DNA of 6,267 bases from Marinilabiliales bacterium. GTDB taxonomy: Bacteria; Bacteroidota; Bacteroidia; Bacteroidales; UBA12077. Where the stretch lies: positions 1 through 6,267 of the forward strand of contig PKTC01000072.1 in assembly GCA_002869305.1 (NCBI GenBank), in the 5' to 3' direction. The number at the start of each line of letters is the position of its first letter. Positions within the stretch are counted from its first letter, which is position 1. Of this stretch, positions 1-5,273 are shown piece after piece. The notes below the pieces were generated by a model. That model did no database searches and was not told the DNA's origin. It worked only from the letters and a program-made list of their open reading frames with translations. A program made the position numbers and the translations under genes.

Positions 1-1
1 A

Positions 2-331
2 TCCGATGAAAAAGTGATTACTTTTCAGGAGGCTGGACCCAAAATGCCTAGTGGGAATGTGAGAAATGAAAAGCTTAAAGTTACGCTAGGTATTATGCCT
101 GATTTCTCGGGTGTGGAAAAGCAAGGACTGAGAGCTGATCTTGTAATAAAAGACAAACCTGCAGATAAAGCCGGAATGAAATCAGGTGATGTGATTGTAG
201 CCATTGATGGTTATCCGATAGGTGACGTTTATGAATACATGGAAAGACTTTCTAAACTAAAAGCAGGACAAATCATTACTGTTGAGGTATTAAGAGAAGA
301 TCAAAAAGAAGTATTAATTGTGCAACTATAA
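2..331 (+). CDS. C-terminal PDZ domain of a probable exported M28-family peptidase (5' end outside window)
   Basis: The reading frame is open from the first complete codon at base 2, so this is the last 109 codons of a longer gene; the GTG at 14 is an internal valine, not a start. The visible part is one PDZ domain. It has the ligand-loop-like stretch VTLGIMPDF, then the typical core KPADKAGMKSGDVIVAIDG, a YMERLSKLKAGQ helix and a final strand ending IVQL. In Bacteroidota, a PDZ domain of this kind (LGIMPD, GMKxGD, YM..L) commonly closes exported M28 zinc aminopeptidases, where it would bind peptide ends or position substrate. That family assignment comes from recalled resemblance; no metal-binding residues fall inside the window. 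Another PDZ protease or a PDZ-only protein remains possible. It ends with TAA 10 bases before the next gene, which is probably cotranscribed. Confidence 0.75.
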   Translation, partial: SDEKVITFQEAGPKMPSGNVRNEKLKVTLGIMPDFSGVEKQGLRADLVIKDKPADKAGMKSGDVIVAIDGYPIGDVYEYMERLSKLKAGQIITVEVLREDQKEVLIVQL

Positions 332-341
332 ATTATAAACT

Positions 342-1163
342 ATGAAAAAAACAATTTTTTGGATACTTGCAGTTGTTATAACATTAACATCAGCTTATTA
401 TCAAAGAAAAACAGGACCAAATCATCCTAAAAATGTTAAAATCACATTAAGTGATGAAACACTAAAATTTAAACTTATTAGAAGTGGAGATTCAAATGAA
501 GATTTAGTTATTAAAATTCCTCAATTTGATGAAAATTATCAAGCTTTTTTGAATTATCGACTATTTCCTTTAAACGAATCATTTACGGCTATAGCTTTCA
601 TAAATAATGGAGAAGAATTAGTTGCTCATTTACCTAAACAACCACCAGCAGGCAAATTAGAATATTATGTTTCATTTAATAATCTGGAAAACAATTCAAG
701 TATTGATACCGTTCATGTTGTTACAAGATTTAAAGGAACTGTACCAGGATGGGCATTAATACCTCATGTAATACTTATGTTTATTGCCATGTTATTATCC
801 AATCTTGCTGGTTTATTTGCTATTGGTAAAATTGAAAAACATGTTTTTTACGGAAATTTAACCTTTATCCTGTTTCTTCTGGGCGGTATGGTATTTGGAC
901 CTATAGTTCAGTTATATGCATTTGGAGAAGCTTGGACTGGTGTACCTTTTGGTTGGGATTTAACAGACAATAAAACGCTAATTGCTGTAATTTTCTGGTT
1001 GGTAGCTGTTCTTGGAAATCGTAAGAACCCTAAGTATAGATATACCATTATTGCATCTATCGTATTACTTCTTATTTATCTTATTCCACATAGCATGTTT
1101 GGTTCTGAACTGGACTATGAAAGTGGAAAAGTAATGACCGGTTTTATTAATCTATTTATATAA
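342..1163 (+). CDS. Unrecognised five-helix membrane protein with an extracytoplasmic beta-rich domain
   Basis: This 273-residue protein belongs to no family I can name. Residues 4-20 form an N-terminal hydrophobic segment (signal anchor or uncleaved signal). Residues about 30-130 are soluble and look beta-rich, ending in a strand-turn-strand containing LPKQPPAGKLEYYV, which resembles an Ig/fibronectin-type fold. Four further hydrophobic segments follow at about 137-161, 169-193, 210-226 and 233-249. The loop between the third and fourth has GEAWTGVPFGWDLTDNKT, rich in Trp, Gly and Asp, and looks like a conserved functional loop. With the first segment spanning the membrane, the soluble domain would face the periplasm. 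The ATG at 342 is chosen because it is followed by Lys-Lys and a hydrophobic run and lies 10 bases after the peptidase stop, suggesting one transcript. It ends at TAA just before a strong terminator. The gene is very probably real; its function is unknown. Confidence 0.85.
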   Translation: MKKTIFWILAVVITLTSAYYQRKTGPNHPKNVKITLSDETLKFKLIRSGDSNEDLVIKIPQFDENYQAFLNYRLFPLNESFTAIAFINNGEELVAHLPKQPPAGKLEYYVSFNNLENNSSIDTVHVVTRFKGTVPGWALIPHVILMFIAMLLSNLAGLFAIGKIEKHVFYGNLTFILFLLGGMVFGPIVQLYAFGEAWTGVPFGWDLTDNKTLIAVIFWLVAVLGNRKNPKYRYTIIASIVLLLIYLIPHSMFGSELDYESGKVMTGFINLFI

Positions 1164-1170
1164 AACAAGA

Positions 1171-1207
1171 AAGCAGGACTTTTAGAGTCCTGCTTTAATT
1201 TTTTTTT
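1171..1207 (+). terminator. Rho-independent terminator between convergent genes
   Basis: A perfect 10-bp stem (1171-1180 with 1186-1195; AAGCAGGACT / AGTCCTGCTT) encloses a five-base loop (TTTAG). It is followed by TAA and a run of nine T residues at 1199-1207. It starts 8 bases after the stop of the membrane protein gene. It also lies just past the stop of the convergent lipoprotein gene. On the minus strand the stem is followed by a poorer T-rich tract (TCTTGTTTTA), so it may work in both directions, more strongly on the plus strand. Confidence 0.92.
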
Positions 1208-1218
1208 AACTGAGTCAC

Positions 1219-1437
1219 CTATTCTTCAGTAGCTTCTTCTGCTTCCATTTCTTCTGCTTCTTCAACAACAGCTTCAGTTGTATCAACAACTTCTTCTACT
1301 GCTTCTTCCATTTCTTCTGCAGCAGCTTCTACTTCTTCTACTGCTTCAGCAGCTTTTTCTTTAGCATTTCCACAAGAATAAAAAGCAGTAAAGCTTACAA
1401 GTGCTAGGGCTACCAGTAATAATTGTAATTTTTTCAT
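1219..1437 (-). CDS. Small, extremely acidic lipoprotein (72 aa)
   Basis: The protein starts MKK, has a hydrophobic core at residues 4-19, and reaches Cys22 in the context F-Y-S-C-G-N. This is a loose lipobox of the kind seen in Bacteroidota, so the mature protein would be a lipid-anchored peptide of about 51 residues. Past the Cys it is low-complexity: of 50 residues, 21 are Glu and one is Asp, against two Lys, with Ala and Val filling most of the rest. The pattern (EEV, EEA, EEM) suggests a helical, coiled-coil-like or disordered acidic rod. The early A-K-E-K after the Cys could serve as a surface-export signal, but this is uncertain. Similar Glu/Ala-rich short lipoproteins are common in this phylum and have no assigned role; ion binding or a spacer in the envelope are guesses. 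A probable promoter lies at 1475-1482 and the gene ends at the shared terminator. Confidence 0.8.
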   Translation of the reverse strand: MKKLQLLLVALALVSFTAFYSCGNAKEKAAEAVEEVEAAAEEMEEAVEEVVDTTEAVVEEAEEMEAEEATEE

Positions 1438-1474
1438 GTTGTAATTTGATTTAATTATAATTTAGGATTCCTAA

Positions 1475-1482
1475 CAAAAATA
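1475..1482 (-). promoter_or_regulatory. Probable -7 box of the lipoprotein gene
   Basis: Read on the minus strand this is TATTTTTG, an exact match to the Bacteroidota -7 element TAnnTTTG, 37 bases before the lipoprotein ATG. No good TTTG lies at the expected -33 spacing. Two copies of ACTTTCTA sit there and further upstream instead (1493-1500 and 1511-1518, 18 bases apart). This may indicate a factor-assisted promoter, which is inference. In AT-rich DNA an isolated -7 match can arise by chance. Confidence 0.45.
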
Positions 1483-1551
1483 GCAAAATATTTAGAAAGT
1501 CCATAGGTTATAGAAAGTTTTATTAATTCTTTTTTATTAGTCTATCGATTT

Positions 1552-3606
1552 TCAATAATCAATTTTTATAATCAGACCTGCCTTAAACCAACGACCTGGC
1601 ATGTAAATATTACCAAAATCAGAGTATTGCTTATTAAATACATTACTAGCCTCCATAAATGTATTTATCATTTTAAACTGATAGGAAATTTTAGCATCAA
1701 GCAACCAATAGGGATTAAATTCCTGATCACCAACGTAATCGTTTATATTGAAATCATATCCTAAGTAACTTCCTTCTCTATCCTGAAATTTAACTGCCCA
1801 GAACAACTTAAAGCTTTTATAAATATCTTGATTAAAACTAATGAATAAGTTATGTTTTAAGTAGTTTAATGAATATTTTGTATCTAATGATCCATCATTA
1901 GCGGAAGCATCTTGGTCCAAGAAAGTATAGTTAATAGTAATAAAATCGATGGTATACATGTTAATGCTAAGTTTACTCTTAAATGTAAATCCTTTGGTAA
2001 TAACATTGGTTAAATTTTGAGTTATCCACTTTTCAGATTCAAATGCAGATGTGTCTCTTACCCACTCAATAACATTACTAGCATCACGATAAAAGAATGT
2101 TAGATCTGAATGAAGTAATTTACCATTATATTTTAATCCAAACTCATAGCTCCAGGCCTCTTCAGGCACCAAATTAGGATTTCCAATATTACTGGGACCA
2201 TTGTAGAATAAATCGGTAAATGTAGGTAAGCGCAATGATTTATTAATTGAAATATAACTTCTAATATTTTCGCCAATGCTATATCCCAAATCAAAACCGG
2301 GATATATGTTAAAATCAAAATTATTTTCTGATACCCAACTTGCCAAAACTCCTGCCGAAAAATTAAACCTTCCTATAAATAATGATTGCTCCATGAAATA
2401 ATTTGAAATGGTCCGGGAATAATTTCTAGAATAAAATCCTTCTGATTCTCCAATGGCCTGTATTGTATCATTTATAAGTTCTCCTAAAACATTACTCCAT
2501 ATATTTTCAGATCGTAATTCAGCACCAAATGAAGTCACTCCTATATTTGTATTTACTCGCGAATCTATTTTAACTCCATAAACATCGGTTAAGTGAAAAT
2601 TATGACCAGTATACCAAGATGCCGGTTCATATCTGAATAACTCAAATTTATCTTGGTGCCGACGAAAATATACCGATGGTATTAGTTTGATTTTTTCTCC
2701 GGTTTCGAATTTAAGGCTGGTAAACGTTGTCTTTGTTTCTTCAAACTGATCCGGATATGCAGGAGTATAAAAACTATTTGCACCAAATTCTTTATCTGAA
2801 TAACCTAATTGAAAATCTATCTTTCCAAGTTCTGAATTATAACTGGAATTATAAAATATATTGTATTGATCAAAGTCGGTATTTTTCTTGTAACCACTGC
2901 TTAATGATTTGGATATAGATAAAAAGTGCCTAGTTTTTCCCAGCATATATGAGCTCGTTAAATTACCTGAGAATAAACCAAAATCTCCTGCAGTGAAACT
3001 TGCTTTTAAATAGTTCTTACTGGAATGATTTGTTATAATATTGATTGCTCCACTAAATGCGTTCGGTCCAAAAATTCTGGATCCTGACCCTTCAAGTATT
3101 TCAATACGTTCAACTGAATTCAAATCGATAGGTAAGTTTAAACTATGATGTCCTGTTTGGGGATCAGTAATGTTAACACCATTGAGTAGAATTAAGTTTT
3201 GATCAAATGAACCACCTCTTATGCTTATGTCGGACTGCATTCCATTTACTCCTCTTTGCCTGATGTCCATTCCAGAAAAATTTTCGAGTAATTCATTAAC
3301 AGTTTGAACTGGCATAAGTTTTATTTCATCTTCGTCTACAACTGTGACCGATCTCGATAATTGTGAATATATAACTGGGGCCCTCTGAGCACTTACGACC
3401 ACTTCTTCCAAATCGAGGTTTTTTGTAATTGTAGTATCTGTCTGGCTTAAGGCCTGCAAAGGTAATAACACAATGGAGTAAGATAAGGTCAAGGTTGTTA
3501 TCTTTATTACTTTACCTATAGTATTAAAAACAGAATAGCCTTTTCTATTCCATCTTTTAAATATTAGCATTGTTTTCTTTGAATTTGATTTTAATAGATT
3601 TTCCAT
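1552..3606 (-). CDS. TonB-dependent outer-membrane receptor, BtuB-like architecture
   Basis: This is an active-transport receptor of the outer membrane, powered by TonB. An N-terminal motif (FKRWNRKGYSVF, residues 16-27) precedes a signal-peptide core (about 36-53), with likely cleavage near Ala52-Leu-Ser. A TonB-box-like LEEVVVSA lies at 66-73. The plug domain covers about 74-193, with SIRGGSFDQ, the hallmark DPQTGHH at 148-154 and NAFSGAINIIT at 182-192. The rest is a beta-barrel rich in aromatic strand ends, finishing IIKIDY with the terminal aromatic typical of outer-membrane proteins. There is no N-terminal carboxypeptidase-like or STN domain, so it is neither SusC-type nor a FecA-type signalling receptor. 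Length and plug sequence resemble Bacteroidota receptors often called BtuB (cobalamin), but no cobalamin riboswitch or B12 gene is visible, so the substrate is open. The start may be Met13 (3570), where the protein begins MLIFKRW; this shortens the overlap with the upstream gene from 50 to 14 bases. It stops at TGA, with TAA four codons later. Confidence 0.93.
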   Translation of the reverse strand: MENLLKSNSKKTMLIFKRWNRKGYSVFNTIGKVIKITTLTLSYSIVLLPLQALSQTDTTITKNLDLEEVVVSAQRAPVIYSQLSRSVTVVDEDEIKLMPVQTVNELLENFSGMDIRQRGVNGMQSDISIRGGSFDQNLILLNGVNITDPQTGHHSLNLPIDLNSVERIEILEGSGSRIFGPNAFSGAINIITNHSSKNYLKASFTAGDFGLFSGNLTSSYMLGKTRHFLSISKSLSSGYKKNTDFDQYNIFYNSSYNSELGKIDFQLGYSDKEFGANSFYTPAYPDQFEETKTTFTSLKFETGEKIKLIPSVYFRRHQDKFELFRYEPASWYTGHNFHLTDVYGVKIDSRVNTNIGVTSFGAELRSENIWSNVLGELINDTIQAIGESEGFYSRNYSRTISNYFMEQSLFIGRFNFSAGVLASWVSENNFDFNIYPGFDLGYSIGENIRSYISINKSLRLPTFTDLFYNGPSNIGNPNLVPEEAWSYEFGLKYNGKLLHSDLTFFYRDASNVIEWVRDTSAFESEKWITQNLTNVITKGFTFKSKLSINMYTIDFITINYTFLDQDASANDGSLDTKYSLNYLKHNLFISFNQDIYKSFKLFWAVKFQDREGSYLGYDFNINDYVGDQEFNPYWLLDAKISYQFKMINTFMEASNVFNKQYSDFGNIYMPGRWFKAGLIIKIDY

Positions 3607-3988
3607 ATTTAATTTTATTGTATAGTAATTCCAATTCCCTGAATCGAGAACCAGTTATATAATCCGAAATATTTCTAATACTTAATCTACGGCATTGCCG
3701 CGAAGAATCGTCCAAATTTGAAGTAACAAATAATAAAGATGATGTTTGATTAACAACTCCTTCTGTCTGCATTGTTTCTTCAACATCCTCTTTATCCCGA
3801 AAAGCTTCTGTTTTATTATTTGAGAAAATATCTAAATTGTAACTTTTATTTATAGCTTTATCACAAATATCTACGTCAACATGACCAATATTAATTTCTT
3901 TACCTAAAGAAGAAAATATTGCGTAATTCTTTCGAGACCATTGTCTGAAAGTTATAGGTAAATTCTTATGTCTGAAAGCAGCTATCAT
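3557..3988 (-). CDS. Unrecognised 143-aa protein upstream of the receptor, sharing its N-terminal motif
   Basis: The frame extends to a TTG at 4003, but that codon lies inside a near-consensus promoter, so the ATG at 3988 is taken as the start. Residues 14-35 run F-R-Q-W-S-R-K-N-Y-A-I-F-S-S-L-G-K and on to I-N-I-G. They match residues 16-37 of the adjacent receptor at 10 of 22 positions (F, W, R, K, Y, F, G, K, I, I). In the receptor a hydrophobic signal core follows; here the continuation (VDVDICDKAINKS) is polar, so this protein is probably not exported by a classical signal. Residues about 55-143 show no fold I recognise and end in a basic stretch rich in Lys and Ile. From memory, short proteins with this motif occur upstream of TonB receptors in Bacteroidota. 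The role is unknown; a regulatory or leader function for the receptor is possible. Its end overlaps the receptor gene, implying coupled translation. Confidence 0.6.
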   Translation of the reverse strand: MIAAFRHKNLPITFRQWSRKNYAIFSSLGKEINIGHVDVDICDKAINKSYNLDIFSNNKTEAFRDKEDVEETMQTEGVVNQTSSLLFVTSNLDDSSRQCRRLSIRNISDYITGSRFRELELLYNKIKYGKSIKIKFKENNANI

Positions 3989-4000
3989 AAAAACAAGCGT

Positions 4001-4032
4001 CAAAATTATTGCATTTTATTCGAGACAACAAA
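4001..4032 (-). promoter_or_regulatory. Near-consensus promoter of the small-protein / TBDR unit
   Basis: On the minus strand TTTG (4032-4029) is separated by 20 bases from TAATTTTG (4008-4001). This is an exact match to the Bacteroidota -33 TTTG and -7 TAnnTTTG elements at standard spacing. Transcription would begin roughly at 3993-3998, only about 5-10 bases before the ATG at 3988, so the transcript would be nearly leaderless. It would carry the small gene and the TBDR. No other consensus promoter is seen closer to the receptor start. Confidence 0.65.
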
Positions 4033-4085
4033 ATTTTTAGTAATATAATGAACAGTTTTAAGCATTTCAATACTTTTTTTAATAA

Positions 4086-4115
4086 TTTGTGCAACATAAT
4101 GCAGCACTATCTTTC
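4086..4115 (+). promoter_or_regulatory. Probable promoter of the sigma-factor operon, with an imperfect palindrome in its spacer
   Basis: TTTG at 4086-4089 and TATCTTTC at 4108-4115 (one mismatch to TAnnTTTG) are 18 bases apart, giving a start near 4120 and a leader of about 20 bases before the ATG at 4140. The spacer is almost filled by an imperfect palindrome at 4089-4107, GTGC..CAT-A-ATG..GCAC (4-bp outer arms and 3-bp inner arms around A4098, with two mismatched pairs between). A repressor or dimeric regulator bound there would cover the promoter. The promoter call rests on motif matching; the operator is inference. Confidence 0.45.
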
Positions 4116-4139
4116 TCTTAACGTCTTTTTTATGGAAAT

Positions 4140-4700
4140 ATGAATAAACAGGAAAGTATATATACAAATATTCATCAGGATATTATTGACCGGTGTAAAT
4201 CGGGAGAACAAAAAGCGCAGTTTCAATTATATAAACTGTATTACAAAGCAATGTACAATACCTGCTTGCGCATTGTGAATGACAGCCTAGAGGCTGAAGA
4301 TATAATGCAGGAGTCGTTCTTAAAGGCATTTGAAAAGATTAATTTCTATAAAGGTGAAGTTAGTTTCGGAGCATGGTTGAAGAAGATTGTTATCAACCAT
4401 TCTTTGGATGAACTGAGAAAAAGGAAAATGGAGACTGAATCAATTGATAACTCTGTTTATGAAATCAAAGATGATAAGAGTTTTGAACAAACCACTGACA
4501 TCTCCATGAAAGTTGAAGAAATAAGAGAGGAAATACAAAAACTGCCAGATGGTTATAGGATTGTTGTTTCACTTTACTTAATAGAAGGATATGATCATGA
4601 CGAAATAGGGCAAATACTAAATATCAGTAGCTCAACATCAAGGTCTCAATTTGCCAGGGCTAAAAAAAAATTAGTTCAAATTTTAAAAGAAAAGAAATAG
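4140..4700 (+). CDS. RNA polymerase ECF sigma factor (RpoE-like, sigma-70 family)
   Basis: This 186-residue protein has the two-domain ECF layout at normal length. Region 2 spans about 15-97: EAEDIMQESFLKAFEKI is the core-binding region 2.2 and the FGAWLKKIVINHSLDELRKRK stretch is the promoter-melting and -10-reading part. A variable acidic linker (about 98-125) lacks conserved region 3, as expected for this class. Region 4 (about 126-183) contains the helix-turn-helix YDHDEIGQILNISSSTSRSQ followed by a basic helix, which reads the -35 element. It directs core RNA polymerase to a regulon that may include its own operon. A probable single-pass anti-sigma gene starts 15 bases downstream. The divergent receptor has no signalling domain and the partner is not FecR-like, so this is probably not an iron-type trans-envelope FecIR system. 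The leading ATG at 4140 gives the expected N-terminus. Confidence 0.95.
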   Translation: MNKQESIYTNIHQDIIDRCKSGEQKAQFQLYKLYYKAMYNTCLRIVNDSLEAEDIMQESFLKAFEKINFYKGEVSFGAWLKKIVINHSLDELRKRKMETESIDNSVYEIKDDKSFEQTTDISMKVEEIREEIQKLPDGYRIVVSLYLIEGYDHDEIGQILNISSSTSRSQFARAKKKLVQILKEKK

Positions 4701-4715
4701 AAAAAATAGCTAGAT

Positions 4716-5273
4716 ATGAAAGATTTAGATAAAATAATACAAGAAAATCGTCAAAGTTTCGACCACTTCGAACCAGGTGAAGGCCATTTTGAAAGATTTG
4801 AAGAAAAACTGAAAGAATTTAACAAGAAGAAAAGATCATTTAAAATTGGCTACCTATTAAAGGCTGCAGTAGTTGCCATTATGGTAGTGTTATCTGGCTT
4901 ATGGGTTTTTGACAATGTTAATTTTAGAGTAAATAAAGGAATTGCTTTAAGCGAAATCTCCGAAGAATATGGCGAGGTTGAAATGTACTATACCCAATTA
5001 GTAAATCAGAAGTATCAAGAAATAGGTCAGTTTCAATTTATGGATAGCTCTCAAAAAGTAATATTAATGAAAGAACTATCTCAAATGGATTCTATCTATG
5101 AAAATCTGAAACATGATTTAACAACAAACCCTTCTGACCAACGAGTAATAAATGCTATGATTCAGCATTATCAACTTAAAGTAGAGGTAATTAATCATAT
5201 TTTAAATCAATTACAACAAGCACAAGATATAAATAAACAAAAATCAGAAAACTATGAAAGCACCAATATTTAA
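4716..5273 (+). CDS. Probable anti-sigma factor, single-pass membrane protein
   Basis: The 185-residue protein has a cytoplasmic, charged N-terminal part (1-42, with F-D-H-F-E-P-G-E-G-H-F near residue 20), one transmembrane helix (about 43-65, preceded by KKKR) and a mostly helical periplasmic part. The latter contains ISEEYGEVEMYY near residue 81 and a region around DLTTNPSDQRVINAMIQHYQ near residue 134. From memory, this combination is typical of Bacteroidota proteins encoded directly after ECF sigma factors and described as anti-sigma factors. There is no zinc-binding HxxxCxxC motif and no FecR domain. The presumed role is to hold the sigma factor at the membrane and release it on an envelope signal; position and topology support this, but binding is not shown by sequence alone. 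The gene begins 15 bases after the sigma stop and overlaps the next gene by 20 bases, suggesting coupled translation. Confidence 0.8.
   Translation: MKDLDKIIQENRQSFDHFEPGEGHFERFEEKLKEFNKKKRSFKIGYLLKAAVVAIMVVLSGLWVFDNVNFRVNKGIALSEISEEYGEVEMYYTQLVNQKYQEIGQFQFMDSSQKVILMKELSQMDSIYENLKHDLTTNPSDQRVINAMIQHYQLKVEVINHILNQLQQAQDINKQKSENYESTNI

Noticed and set aside
2133..2918. Open frames of about 60 codons overlapping the receptor gene (both strands)
   Set aside because: They lie wholly inside a well-supported TBDR frame and show no domain or signal of their own.
3989..4003. TTG start at 4003 for the small protein upstream of the receptor
   Set aside because: The TTG is the end of the -7 promoter box, so it would not be transcribed; ATG 3988 is preferred.
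3989..4139. Cobalamin riboswitch upstream of the BtuB-like receptor
   Set aside because: No B12-box-like GCCACTG and too little untranslated leader after the predicted promoter; a covariance-model search would be decisive.
4132..4143. Three-codon leader ORF (ATG GAA ATA TGA) overlapping the sigma start
   Set aside because: Too short to distinguish from chance; noted only because its stop overlaps the ATG at 4140.
4140..5273. FecI/FecR-type iron signalling system with the divergent receptor
   Set aside because: The second gene has no FecR features and the receptor has no STN signalling domain.
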